In this document: piece after piece, positions 20,334 through 31,809 of the stretch
Position numbering within the stretch: the stretch's first letter is position 1
Layout: each line of letters opens with the position of its first letter
Assembly: GCA_030278955.1 (NCBI GenBank)
Contig: JAOANR010000009.1
Coordinates: forward strand, 36,959,974 to 37,023,973
Origin: Hygrophila difformis
Lineage: Eukaryota; Streptophyta; Magnoliopsida; Lamiales; Acanthaceae
Length of the DNA stretch: 64,000 bases
Direction of reading: 5' to 3'
The notes under the pieces: generated by a model
What the model saw: only the letters and a program-made list of their open reading frames with translations
The model's database searches: none
Told to the model about the DNA's origin: nothing
Position numbers and translations under genes: made by a program

Positions 20334-21394
20334 GCGAAATATGTGATTTATGCCTTTCCAATGTCGTTGAGTAGGCCAAGAACTAAATCTTGCGAGTAAA
20401 TTGACAGCAAACGTGATCTCAGGTCGCGTGTTATTTGCTAGATACATTAACGCACCAATTGCACTTAAATATGGTACTTCTGGGCCAAGTTGTTCTTCAT
20501 CATATTCCTTTGGCCTAAATGGATCATTTGCAGGATCAAGTGCCCGAACGACCATTGGACTACTTAATGGATGAGCATAATTCATTCGAAATTGCTTCAA
20601 TACCTTTTGGGTATAAGCTGATTGATGAACAAAAATATCCTCATCCAAATGCTCAATTTGCAAGTCAAGACAGAATTTTGTTTTTCCAAAATCCTTTATT
20701 TCGAACTCCATTTTCAGATATTCAATTGCCTTTTCTAGCTCTTCAGGAGTTTCAATTAAATTTAAATCATCAACATAGACTGCAATGATTACATATTCTG
20801 ACCCATTTTTCTTTATAGGTCATTTATATAACCTTCATTTCTTAAACTTTCGCTGAGGCGATTGTACCACATTCGGCCCGATTGCTTGAGCCCATAAAGT
20901 GATTTTTGTAATTTGATGGAATAAATTTCTCTGGGCTTTGATTTATAAGATTCAAGCAATTTAAATACTTCAGGTATTTTCATATAAATATCATTCGCCA
21001 ATGAGCCATATAAGTAAGCAGTAACAACATCCATCAGCCTCATTTCGAGCTTTTCTCGTACTGCTAGGCTCATGAGATACTTGAAAGTTATTCCAGCCAT
21101 AACCGGGGAATATGTTTCCTCAAAATCAATTCCCGGTCTTTGGGAAAATCCTTGGGCTACAAGCCTTGCTTTATATCTTGCAATTTCATTATTTTCATTT
21201 CTCTTTCTAACAAATACCCATCTGTAGCCAACTGGTTTTACATTTTTAGGTATTTGGACTATTGGGCCGAATACTTTTCTTTTGTTCAGTGAATCCAATT
21301 TTGATTTAATTGCATCTTTCCATTTTGGCCAATCATCCGTTTGCCGACATTCATCAACTGATTTTGGTTCAGGATCCTCGTCATCTTTCATCAT
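20334..21394 (-). pseudogene. Copia reverse transcriptase domain
   Basis: The 193-residue frame 21394-20813 contains the canonical Copia RT start (WPKWKDAIKSKLDSL, YRWVFVRKRN, YKARLVAQGFSQRPGIDFEETYSPV) and SLYGLKQSGRMWYNRL. The YVDD catalytic box lies just downstream around 20770-20790 in a shifted frame. The frame from 20711 continues with the thumb/connection region (MEFEIKDFGKTKFCLDLQIE to HIFRYL). It is interrupted exactly at the target site of the nested element; the residues read beyond 20333 belong to that element's LTR. At least one frameshift separates the two frames, so the protein is broken. Confidence 0.9.
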
Positions 21395-21402
21395 CTCAAG
21401 TG

Positions 21403-21957
21403 CTACATTATATGCAAATGCTTGATCAACTTTGATTTCTTTTCGGTTCCAATATTTTCCAGAAGTGATATAATTGAAAGCAGTTTCAATAGTTTCACTT
21501 TCTTCTGGATTAACATTTTCAGCATCATTTCTTCCAAAGTTGAGTTTATTAACTCTTTAGGTTTTTCATCATCCACGTGTATAATTCTTTTCTTTCGTGG
21601 ATTTTTATCTTTGGAACCCATTGGTCTACCACGCTTTTGCCGTGGATTAGATTCATTAGCACTTGGAATTTGCCCTTCGGGTATATTTATTTTAGCTGGT
21701 ACATTTGCTGCTTCAATATAAGATTTTGTGACTCTTGCAACATCATTGAAGGCATGAGGCAATTGATTTGCAATCCTTTGCAAATGTACAATTCTTTGGA
21801 CTTCTAATTCACATGGTTTTGTACGAGGATCACAGATATCAAGTAGGATTTTCCACGAAATTTCCTTTTTCAGTTGATTACTTCCTCCCCCTAATGTCGG
21901 GAAATGTGATTCGTTAAAATGACAATCTGCAAATCTTGCAGTAAATAAATCACCCAT
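21403..21957 (-). pseudogene. Copia pol, integrase-RT connecting region
   Basis: 184-residue minus frame lying between the integrase core and RT. It contains the linker typical of plant Copia pol: the GDLFTARFADCHFNESHFPTL segment, then a basic RQKRGRPMGSKDKNPRKKR stretch. There is no catalytic motif of its own. It is out of frame with the integrase part upstream, so the polyprotein is broken here. Confidence 0.75.
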
Positions 21958-21991
21958 TGTTGGTTCAAGATATTTGATAATCGAGGGTTAT

Positions 21992-23290
21992 TTATACCTG
22001 ACATATATACACATTCTTTGATGACCCATTTTTGTTCATTGGGGTAGTGCAAATCAGTACATAGACAGCAAACCCAAAAATTCGTAAATGAGAAATATCG
22101 GGTTCTTTTCCCGTTATAATTTGAGTAGGGGAATGGCTATGATTTTTACTAATGCTGCTGCATGCAATATAGCATATCCCCAAGCAGAAACAGGGAGTTT
22201 TGATTTTCAACCTTTTGATTAGGGATTCAGCTAGACCATTTTGAGTATGCACATACGAAACTGGATGTTCTACAGTAATACCAATAGATGTGCAAAAGTC
22301 ATCAAAAGCATTTGATGTATATTCTCCAGCATTATAAAGACGTATTTTCTTTATTGGATGATCAGGAAATTGTGCTCGCAGTTTAATAATTTGTGCGAGT
22401 AGCCTAGCAAAGGCTAGGTTGCGAGTTGACAATAAACAGACATGAAACCATCTTGTTGATGCATCAATTAGTACCATAAAGTACTTGAACAGTCCACAAG
22501 GTGGATCTATTGGTCCACATATATCACATTGAATTCTTTCCAAAAATGCAGGGGATTCAATTCCCACTAGTGCTGGAGATGGTCTGGTAATTAATTTTCC
22601 TTGATAGCAAGCAGCACATGTAAACTCATTTGGATTCAAAACCATTTTTTTGTTTAATTTATGGCCACTGGAATTTTCAATAATCCGCCTCAACATCACG
22701 CTGCCCAGATGTCCAAGCCTTTCATGCCATGTTATAAATTCACTAGTAGCCTTTAGGCCTACTAGGTTATGTACCTCTCTGACATAAATTTCTGTATAAT
22801 ATAATCCGGATGACAAACATGGCAGCTTTTCATTAACAAACTTTTCACTATTAATGGTTTGAGTAATTAAAACATACTCATTTCCTGCCTCATTAAGAGT
22901 TTCAATGTGATATCCATTTTTCCGAATATCACCAAAACTTAGCAAGTTTCTCCGAGTCGTGCTTGAATATAAGGCATTTTCAAATGCCAATTTTGTCCCT
23001 TTTGGGAGAATTATAACGGCCCTTCCAGATCCTTCAATACAATTTTCATCATCGCTTATAGTTTCCACTGCAGTCTTTCCCAATTTTAAAGATACTGTGC
23101 GTTGTAGCACTATCAATGCGGCAAATTTTATTTTCGACTTGGCCATCCATTTCTTTTCAGAAGGTAATAAAAATAACACCAGTAATATAATATAACCACT
23201 GCAAAATACATTATAACTGCGGGTACAAAACGAGGAGTAAAGTACTGAAATACAAAATATAAGGCAAAATATATCATACACAAAATACAA
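21992..23290 (-). pseudogene. Copia gag-pre-integrase and integrase core
   Basis: 432-residue minus frame. The gag-pre-integrase zinc region shows WHERLGHLGSVMLRRIIE followed by FTCAACYQGK (His and Cys ligands). The integrase core follows with IQCDICGPI (first Asp), then IRLYNAGEYTS where the family has Asp in place of Tyr, then VHTQNGLAESLIKRL (catalytic Glu). The second catalytic Asp is therefore replaced by Tyr (codon at 22336-22334). The first ~50 residues after the Met look like translated non-coding sequence; the true protease region should precede but is not clearly readable. Confidence 0.9.
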
Positions 23291-23464
23291 AATATAAAGC
23301 CGATCTTTTCACTTTTCTTTTTCAGTTTGTGCCACCAATAAAGTCATCAGTGTCCAAGTGGGTAATACCATCATTCAGAACATCATCAAAGGTATCATCG
23401 TGGGTGGCATGATGTGTCTCGGGATCATATCTTTCTTGTCTTTTCGAGGCCTGGTACAATTCAG

Positions 23465-24342
23465 CTAAATGACTAGCTGTTCGGCAAACTCGGGCCTAGT
23501 GACCTTGATTCCGCAGCGATCACACAGTTGATCATTATTTCTGTCTCTTTTAGGCTTTGGCTGCGATTTATAGGGCTTCATGTTGTCACTTCTGCGGTTG
23601 GATTCATATCGAGGTTTATTTCGATATTTGTTTCTCCCAGATGATTCAGGCCTACCACGACCGCGGTCCCGATTTCTGTCACGATTAAAATTCTGATTTC
23701 TTTGATTCCCACGATCCCGCACTTGGTTTTCTGCTTCTGTGGCATTTGCTTCAGGAAACGAGGCAACACCTGTTGGCCTGGATTCATGATTTTTTAGCAA
23801 TAATTCTTTATTCTGCTCGGCCAGAAGTAGACAGGTGATAAGTTCAGAATATTTTTGAAAACCCCGCTCATGGTACTGCTGCTGTAAAACCAGATTTGTG
23901 GCATGGAATGTGGAGAATGTTTTTTCCAGCATATCAGATTCAGTTATTTTTTCTACATAAAGTGTCAGTTGCGATGTAGTACGAAACATCGCTGAATTAT
24001 ATTCACGGACTGATTTGAAGTCCTGGAGCCTCAGATTGTGCCATTCGCTTCGAGCCTTTGGCAACACCGTCATTTTGAGATGATCATATCTCTCTTTCAA
24101 TTTCACCTCAGTTCAAGTGGTGATTCCAGCGTCACATATTTAAGTTTCAGAGATTCATCAATATGGTGGCACAGAAAGATCATAGCTTTTGCCTTATCCT
24201 GGCTTGATGGTTTTTTGTCAGGGGCGATAGTATCTTCTAACCCCATAGATACCAGGTGCATGTTTACATCCCGTGCCCAGGACATGTAATTATCTCCAAA
24301 AACCCATAACGCGTGAAATTCCTGCTTTGAGAGATTAGCCAT
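23465..24342 (-). pseudogene. Copia gag (capsid and zinc knuckle), frameshifted
   Basis: The gag start is a 79-residue frame from 24342 (MANLSKQEFHALWVFGDNY). It continues in a second frame from 24106 with the UBN2-type capsid region (LKERYDHLKMTVLPKARSEW) and an Arg/Asn-rich basic stretch. The zinc knuckle begins as CDRCG. The reading frame then shifts, and the frame that keeps the rest of the CCHC motif has an in-frame TAG, so the knuckle is broken twice near 23490-23515. Confidence 0.85.
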
Positions 24343-24405
24343 AATTATATTGAAAAGTAACGATATAAAATTATACCTAAGACAGAATTCCGTCAGAGAA
24401 CCCTC

Positions 24406-24417
24406 GTGCTGATAACG
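24406..24417 (-). promoter_or_regulatory. Probable Copia primer binding site
   Basis: Immediately inside the 5' LTR, the minus strand reads CGTTATCAGCACG. The TATCAG core resembles the initiator-Met tRNA site (TGGTATCAGAGC) of many Copia elements, but the rest does not match well. Position rather than sequence supports the call. Confidence 0.45.
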
Positions 24418-24766
24418 TGTTGTGTAATATAATAATTAGCCCATTAGTGTATTTGTAGGATGTATAATATATTTATAAGAGAGTGTATATTGATATAGGA
24501 TGTATACGGATATATCAAAGAAAATGAGGGAATGAGATTACTGCAGCAAGTAGTTTTCCATTTCATAGGAGTGTATCTTATATTAATGTAATGAGCCTTA
24601 TTTATAGGTAATATTCCCACAATACTAAATAAGCTTAGGCAGCTAAGTATCTAAAAATAGAAAACTAATTAAATGATAGTAAGCATCCACACTTCCGCCA
24701 CGATATGTCGACGTCGAAACAATTATGCATTTGGGATAGTGGTGACGTCGATGTTATGTTGTAACA
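24418..24766 (-). repeat. Copia 5' LTR
   Basis: 349 bp, matching 1695-2040. It is followed by the right target repeat CTTAT at 24767-24771. Confidence 0.93.
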
Positions 24767-24771
24767 CTTAT

Positions 24772-24911
24772 AAAATTTTAAAGGTAAAAAAATTTAAAAG
24801 ATTGACCTTATGAAACTGTATATAAATTGACACATAATAGTAGTAATTTTTTTCTTAAATTTGGCACTGTTTAACAAATGAAAATTGATCCAACCTTAAT
24901 ACGGAGTACTA
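24772..24911. other. Flank between Copia element and MITE
   Basis: AT-rich sequence with no gene. It continues the locus interrupted by the Copia insertion. Confidence 0.5.
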
Positions 24912-25256
24912 ATACTCCCCCCCCTCCGTTCCTTTTGTATTATTTTATTTGAACTTTTTAGACTATTTATATTATAAGTTTGATCTAACTTTTTGTTATA
25001 TAATACTTCTGTTCTCTTCAAATTTTAATATTGATCATATGCACGTAATCTAATGCATATCTTTGATAATTGATAACTTAAAACATAAAAGTTACAAAAG
25101 AAATGATATTATAAAACTTCAAAATAAGACGAATCCAATAAGATCATACTCGATTATGTTTTTCTTATATAACTATGATAACAATTTGAATCAAAATTAA
25201 ACAATGAACAGCCACCAAAAGTGAAATGTTACACTTTCAAAAAACAGAGGAAGTAT
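24912..25256 (-). mobile_element. Stowaway/mariner-like MITE, diverged
   Basis: Runs from a CTCCCCCCCCTCCGTTCC-type end to ACAGAGGAAGTA. Its interior contains the reverse complement of the block AACATAGTCAAGTGA...TTAGATTCGTCTAA found in the MITE at 25465-25724, so it is a family member in opposite orientation. The inverted ends are eroded. Confidence 0.6.
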
Positions 25257-25464
25257 ATGTAAGTTAAATCTGGTTGAATTTATCTTGGCATTGTTTTAGA
25301 ATATACTCTCTCGATTTCGGTAATACTTTTCTTTTTTTTTGGTATTTTATAATAAATGTTACATTAACTTTTAAAGTTGCAAGACTTCTAGTAAAGCACT
25401 TTTATTCCTTACATAGTTATATTAAATCCCGTGTCATTTCTTTATGTTATACTTAAAAAGAATA

Positions 25465-25724
25465 CTACCTCCGTCTCAACATTTTTGTTACAGAGGATTT
25501 TTTTGCACTATTCACTGGTTAACTTTGATTCAAATTTTTAATATAGCTATATAAGAAAAAACATAGTCAAGTGAGATCTTGTTAGATTCGTCTAATCTTG
25601 TAGTTTTAGACAATCAACTTTTTATAATTTTTCGTTGTACAAAATTTAAGTTATTAACCATTGAAAATGTGTCTCGGCATGCGTGTCGAAAGCCAATGTA
25701 ACAAAAACAATGAGACGGAGGAAG
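25465..25724 (+). mobile_element. Stowaway-like MITE, 260 bp
   Basis: Terminal inverted repeats CTACCTCCGTCTCA and TGAGACGGAGGAAG (13 of 14 paired), flanked by TA at 25463-25464 and 25725-25726. Non-coding. The target site and the CTCCGTC-type ends are those of Tc1/mariner-derived Stowaway elements. It lies about 430 bp upstream of the PTST-like gene's ATG. Confidence 0.85.
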
Positions 25725-26149
25725 TATATTTTTATAAATTTTATAAATTTTTATTCCTACAAAAGTTTTTATTTTTTTTTTGGACAGGAGGGAGTACAGT
25801 ATCATCTTCCTTCCATGAGGGAGAAATTTTTTTAAAGTTTTTTAGTTTGAGTTGATAATTCGATAAATTGGGTGCGGTTTCTTTTGTTCAGAGATAAGGA
25901 GCTGAACCCATCCTCAAACAATGGCCGTTGGAAATTCGAATGGATGTTTCTGACAAGGGACATTTGCTGCCATGTGATTGCAGTCATAGTTTTTGGTGCC
26001 TATATTTGTTTTTATTTCTGTAGGCAGTGCAATTTATGTGTTTATACTCGAATTAGTGGGATTTTGGGGTTTTGCGTTTGTAGCAATGCTTCGGAATTCC
26101 GATTGAACACCCTCTCCGTCCCCCCAATGCATCAAACCCCATTTCAACA

Positions 26150-29100
26150 ATGGCAGCCGCTCTTTGTCATTTCTCCAATTTCTGTGTTGTCGTTTCGCCT
26201 CCTCAGTTTTCGAGCTTCCAGTTTCACTCTTATCAGCGCTGTTGTTGGAAAATTACTGCTGCTTCGCCTGAGAAATCGAGGTAGTTGCTTGTTTGCGTCA
26301 ATTTAGGCTCTTTTGTCTGGGGTCTATTGTTATCTCGCTATTGGGATATTCTATTTTTTGTGGTTTAATTTTTTGGGTGGGGTTGGTTTCTTGGATTTGA
26401 TTCTGAGGTGATTATTGTTTGATTCAGAGATGGTAGGAAGGCGAAGAGAAATGCAGAAATATGCAATGAAATTCGAAAATTCCTGTCGGCTGCCGGACTT
26501 GCTGAAAATCATGTGCCCTCCCTGAAGGAGCTTTCTCAGAGTGGCAGGTTTGAATTTTATGAATCAGGATTTTTTTTTTTCCTTTAAATTTTTTAATTTT
26601 TAAATTTACTTACTCCTGATTGTGGAAAATGATATGATCAGCAGAATTTGAGTCTTTAATTATCTGATCATGTTGTGATGCGCGCACTCACTTGCTAGTT
26701 TTACATTCTGGGTTATTATTTCAAAACCATTGAAGGACCTCATGGTTATCATTTTAATCATATGCATCACTCAATGATAAGATATAGATGGATGGGTCAT
26801 GGGGATTGGCTTGGTAGTGAAATCCTTAACCTCCCAAGTCCCAACTTATAGTTTGGGGGTTCAATCCACACTGACCTGACCCTCTATCCCCTTTAATTCC
26901 CATTGTAAAGGGTGACTTTTCCATTCCCGATTTATCAAAAGCAATGATAAGATATAGCAAAGGATTATATGTATGAATTTATTTGAGCATCTATAACATA
27001 ACATATGCACATGGATATTTGTGATTCCATTTTTATTTTTATACTCAGCAATATGGAAGAAAGGTGTTTCCATTTGAAGGATGTATTTAGGCTTTAATGT
27101 TCATCTAATTCCAAAAGGATGTAGGCAGGATCTCGCAAATATAGTGAGGCGGAGAGGTTATAAATTTATTGGACGACTTCTTGCCGAATCAAACACAACA
27201 AACTCAGTCACAAGCCATAATGAAAATTTGGAGGAGCTCGGTGGCTCTGAAGGTGAATGCAAGGCACATAGACTTTTTAATTACATGGCATTTATGATAA
27301 GATAATGAACATTCTATTGTTGTCTGAAAAGGTCAGAATGAGATTGTCGAAGTTTTGCCTGATGATGAATCATTGTGTGAGGATATTCCAGCCGCAGATT
27401 TCTATTATGGTGTAGAAATGGATAAAGGGCTCAAGATCAATGACCAGAGTTCTTTTGCCTTGGAATCATCCACTTTATCATTGCAAGAAAAAGTGGCAAA
27501 ATTTATTGAGCATGGAGAATTGGATACTATAGAAGGCAAGTTGTAGAAGCACCAAGATATTGCATACCGTAACGGTTTCTTGGCATTTTTCTTTCTTTCT
27601 TTACCTTTTGCATCCTACATTATAATATCTTGGTTACCAAACAGTTTATTTTTGTTGTAATATTAGTTGGACTTGATAAAACTTCCATACTTAAATCTTC
27701 TTTTCAGATTCAGTTATTGAGTGATATCTCCCAATTTCAATCCTTATAAAATATTTTTCTCAAATGGCTTCAATAATTACTATGACACATTCAAATTATA
27801 ATTATACTAGAATACTCTATCTAACGATGCCGCGGGTTTGTAAGCGATCTAGTTCAATCGCTCAATCATTTATGTGTGCTCTGAAATCTGAAATGATCTC
27901 AGATTCTGGATTGCAAACCTATCATGCCAACATAGCCGAATTGAGTGATGAATCAGAAGATGCTTATAGACCGGAAAGCAATTCAGCTCATTCAGAGCAA
28001 AAAGATCGTTCTCTTTCCAGTGGTGATGAAACAATATATAAAAATGCCCTTCCGCCCCTCCAGAAGATTGAACCTCTGCTATTTGAAAGTAACTCCTCGA
28101 GGTTGGTTTATGTACTTTGATCGGTTGCTAACAATAACAAAGGTAGATAACATGCTGTGTTTTTCTAATGTTAAATAAATTAGCTTTTTGTGTAAAAATT
28201 AGAGCTGTAAGATAGGATTTACTCTTCACATTTCCTTCCTCCCTTTATACACCATTCTTGTATGATCATTGAAAGGTGATCTCAAATTTCTTGTCAACTT
28301 TGTTTTTTATCCGGGAGCTATTGAATTTGAACCACTATGCAGGAATACACATCTCTCACCAGATGAACAAACAAGTAATGATCACAAAGGTGCCGAGGTT
28401 AGGCATTTGTGTTGATTATTGGTTATATAATTGATTGTAGATGTCTCAATCTTTTTATATCATCCAGAATTCTACAAAAAATTTCCTTGATTCATGTTGA
28501 TTCCTGTACTTATGTCAACTATTTATCTGTTTTACATGAAGGCTCGGAAATTGGAAAACCAAGCTGAAATTGAACGGCTGAAACTCTTGCTGGTACTGTC
28601 ATATTGGCAATATTTTATTATATTGAATGATCCTTGTGGGATGCATCTCATTATATTAATGTACATTCTTTTTTCATCCTTTTTTCTGCTCATAGCATCA
28701 GAAGGAAGTGGAGCTAACACAACTGAAGCAGCAGATTGAGAAGGAAAAGGTAATTTTAGTAAGCAGCACTGCACCAGAATAGATGAATGTGTCCATTATT
28801 GCTTGTGTATTTTCAAATATTGGCAAAAACTCAACTGCTTCTTTCAAATATTGATTTGAAGAATTATAGCGAGGAGCATTTATAGAATTTTGTTTCTTCC
28901 TCTACATTCCAGCTTTCTTTGTCTGCTTTGCAAACTGAAGCAGAAACAAAGATGAGCAATGCACAGAAACTCATTTCCGAAAAAGAGAACCAATTACAGG
29001 AAGCTGAAGAAAGCCTCTCTGGTCTGAAGGAGGTATTTCATTGCCTCAATTCGTTTGTATTGGGACTTTTGTCAATGATGTGTCTCAGTGAATTCTTAGC

Positions 29101-30011
29101 TTCAGAGTTCAGACACATTTTTTGTCGGCATAAGAAAAATTTTTACTGAATAAAAAGCTGATATGCTTCTCAATTAGGCACATGTTGTACTGTGCTTAAC
29201 TTTTTGTCTTTCTTCAAAACATTCCTAAGACTTTAGATGCATTACGTTGTGATCCTCAACAGGTTGAGATCCTGTTTTCGGGAGACGGTGAACTTGTGGA
29301 GTTGGCTGGTAGCTTCAATGGCTGGCATAACACTATTAGAATGGATTTGCAGACGCCTGTGGAATCAAGGTTTCTTATGTTTGTATTGCTTTTGTTTTCG
29401 GAAAAATTCCTTAATTGGGGCAGAATCCGTAGTTTGGTTGGAGTTTGTACATGGAAATGATTTCAACTCACCCCTCAAGATGGAGTGAGTGCATTTCTTG
29501 TGGTAATTTCCAATCAAATTAGTATTTTGATGCTGTTACTTCCCAACTTTATGAACCTTGTTTTCACTAAACCAAAAAAGTCCTAGTGGGAACCTTACAT
29601 TGTAAAAATTACAATTCCCTGCTAATCAACTCATCAAGAATCCTATACGTGTCTTGACTGCCCTCTTCTCACCATTTTTTGCTGGTTTAAACGACCTTAT
29701 AATGTACTGTATTACATTTGCGTCTCTCTTTTCCGTACATTGTTTACTGAGAATCACAAATTTTGTCAGAACATTGCGACAATGGAGATTGGTCTTGTGG
29801 CTCTATCCCGGGGTTTATGAGGTGAGAACACCAGAATCTTTGTAGGTCTTATGTGTAATTTTTTTGTTACCCTCAAACTAGAGATAATAAATGTTGACGT
29901 TTATGTTCTTAGATAAAGTTCATCGTTGATGGTCAGTGGAAAATCGATCCTCAAAGGGAGTCCATCACCCGAGATTCCTTACAGAACAACATTATTCGGG
30001 TAGATATATGA
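26150..30011 (+). CDS. PTST-like (PROTEIN TARGETING TO STARCH homologue) chloroplast CBM48 protein, 12 exons
   Basis: Exons: 26150-26280, 26428-26547, 27125-27252, 27332-27535, 27903-28101, 28343-28397, 28542-28592, 28696-28749, 28913-29032, 29263-29369, 29770-29821, 29913-30011. All phases agree, giving 1320 nt and 439 residues. All introns are GT-AG except intron 4, which is GC-AG (AAG|GCAAGT). Residues 1-44 are Ser/Ala/Phe/Cys-rich, like a plastid transit peptide. Exons 2-3 hold the conserved N-terminal region ([38 protein letters not shown]). Residues about 195-279 are an acidic linker, 280-354 a coiled coil, and 355-439 a CBM48/AMPK-type glycan-binding domain ([37 protein letters not shown]). 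PTST2/PTST3 proteins bind glucans and act with starch synthase 4 in starch granule initiation. I favour PTST3 over PTST2 but cannot exclude either. No stop or frameshift is seen, so it looks functional. Confidence 0.85.
27536..27902 (+). other. GC-AG intron of the PTST-like gene
   Basis: The donor AAG|GCAAGT fits the consensus of the minor GC-AG class, which compensates with strong pairing at the other positions. The acceptor is ATCTCAG at 27896-27902. Using it keeps phase 1; reading straight through meets a stop at 27544-27546. Confidence 0.7.
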
Positions 30012-30021
30012 TCATATCGTG

Positions 30022-30027
30022 AATAAA
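30022..30027 (+). terminator. Polyadenylation signal of the PTST-like gene
   Basis: AATAAA eleven bases after the stop codon. In plants such signals are loose, so this is only a candidate. Confidence 0.4.
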
Positions 30028-30286
30028 GGTAGGACTCTGCGACACTAATATTGATGGTATAATTCACATGTAAAGTTCTCGAGTTTTTATTATTCATGGT
30101 CGGAGGATAATTTTAGTCACCTTGAAATTCAGAAATTTTATGGATTTTGTAAAGTATCCATTTGAAAAATAACAAGAAATTAGTCTGAAAAGCAATATTA
30201 AGGAGTCTATGTCGTATGAACATTAAAATTGTTTTAATTTTTAATATCACTAGTATTACCCCGCCCAATGGGTGGGAATGTGGAAA

Positions 30287-31218
30287 TGTAACAATCCATA
30301 TTTTATTCAACAAGTCTTTTTTATTTTAAACGAGTTTTCATAAGTAGGAAATGAATCCTCTTAAAAAGGAAGTTTAAGATTTTCCTAGATAGAATTCTCA
30401 CCACAATTAGAAATATACTATAAAATCTAAGATTTTTTGGACACAAATCATATCCACTGAAATCTTCCTCAATCACTCCAAATTCTCCTGAATTAGATGC
30501 AATGAAGTTACAAAAGATTTGGAAGTGATCTTGGAAGATTTTTTAGCCAATTTTCGTCCATATCCCTATAAATACCACCATCAATCACCTTCGAACACCC
30601 TATTATCAATTTACAGCAAAATTGAGAGCCTTGAGAGTTTTGTAGATCATTGGTTGATTTCATGAGGCCAATCATCCATTCCAAAGCCACTAAGTTCCTA
30701 ACTTTCACTTGAAATCTATTTTAAGGTAAGCCAACACACTTTATATCTTGTTTTGTGTCGAAATTTTGTTGTTGAATTAGTCGTAGATGTCAAAACCTTT
30801 TATTCGCCATTTTTGACAGCTTTGGTGCCTTGCAAAAATCTCTATTTTTCTTATAGATCCATTGTGATTTAGCCAAGTGTCCTTGAAAAATGTTTATCTA
30901 TGTGTTAGAAATATGTATATTAAATTTCAGAATTTTTAGACTTACGGCTTAATATCAAAAAAATTAACAACGTGACTGTGTCTTTGAAATCCGTCGCTGA
31001 TTTTGTGGTCTGTGATAATCCACCTTTTTCTCCTACTTGTGTGCCGAATTTGGCAAGTTTCTTCATTTAAAATGTTCCTCTATGTCTTCTCTATTTTATG
31101 TCCAAGTTTCATAATTAACATTTTCCAGTTAAGTTAGCCTAGGGCGACCTTAGTTGGGAGATGTAGCGGTAGCATCCGGGGGAGGGGGTGCGTTTGGTTT
31201 GAAAATCGGGGTGTTACA
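30287..31218 (+). mobile_element. Solo LTR of a Gypsy element (932 bp)
   Basis: Begins TGTAACAATCC and ends GGGGTGTTACA, the TGTAACA...TGTTACA termini common in plant Gypsy LTRs. The flanks are GGAAA (30282-30286) and GAAAA (31219-31223), an imperfect target duplication, with no internal domain adjacent. A CTATAAATA box near 30568 and downstream pyrimidine-rich leader show plus-strand polarity. Related minus-strand copies lie at about 42350-43088 and 45440-46077. It sits 275 bp downstream of the PTST-like stop codon. Confidence 0.8.
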
Positions 31219-31365
31219 GAAAATATCGAATTTAATAAATAAAATTGTTCAATTTTATTATGCCGATTATATTCCCCAAGTTCCTTAAATTATTTTAAGA
31301 ATTACATGAATACATGTATACATTGTACAATAACCGAACAATAGACAATATGCCACTACCAATAA

Positions 31366-31616
31366 TACTCCTTCCGTCTTTGTAAATTTGCAACATTGGT
31401 GTTTTCGATTTTGTTCACAATTTAACTTTTTATCAATTTTTTTTTTTTAATCATAGTTATAGAAGAAAAACATAGTCAAGTGATAGCTTATTAGATTCGT
31501 CTAAACTTGTAGTTTTATAATATTAACTTTTTATAATTTTTACTTGTATACAATTTAAATTATTAATAATTGAAAATGTGAATCGGTATGCATGCCTGTG
31601 GTCAATATTGAATTTA
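31366..31616 (+). mobile_element. Truncated Stowaway-like MITE
   Basis: Starts with CTCCTTCCGTC and shares the internal block AAACATAGTCAAGTGA...TTAGATTCGTCTAA with the MITE at 25465-25724. The distal inverted repeat is missing. Confidence 0.65.
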
Positions 31617-31809
31617 ACAAATAAAATTGTTCAATTTTAATATATCAATTGCATTCTCAAAGCTGCATATAGTATTTTTTATCCGTAATAATTAATGAAA
31701 TTAAATTATCTAATGTGAATTTCTGCTCAAATTTGGTTATCTATATTTTGAAAGTGCATTATGCTTTTATATACTTAGTCTATATTTTGATAGTGAAAAA
31801 AGATTGACC

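Larger units (their letters stand above)
1695..24766 (-). mobile_element. Ty1/Copia LTR retrotransposon, split by a nested Gypsy-type element
   Basis: Two near-identical LTRs (1695-2040 and 24418-24766) start with TG and end with CA. They are flanked by the 5-bp target duplication CTTAT at 1690-1694 and 24767-24771. Reading on the minus strand from the right, the order is gag, integrase, reverse transcriptase, RNase H, which is the Copia order. Removing the nested 17.6 kb insertion (2720-20328, plus one 5-bp target repeat) leaves about 5.46 kb, a normal Copia size. A purine tract lies immediately inside the left LTR, confirming minus orientation. The coding region has frameshifts and stops, so the copy is no longer autonomous. 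Confidence 0.95.

Noticed and set aside
25872..26306. Plus-strand frame of 144 residues overlapping exon 1 of the PTST-like gene
   Set aside because: The phase-consistent exon 1 from 26150 in another frame fits a transit peptide and the downstream exons. This frame has no family pattern.
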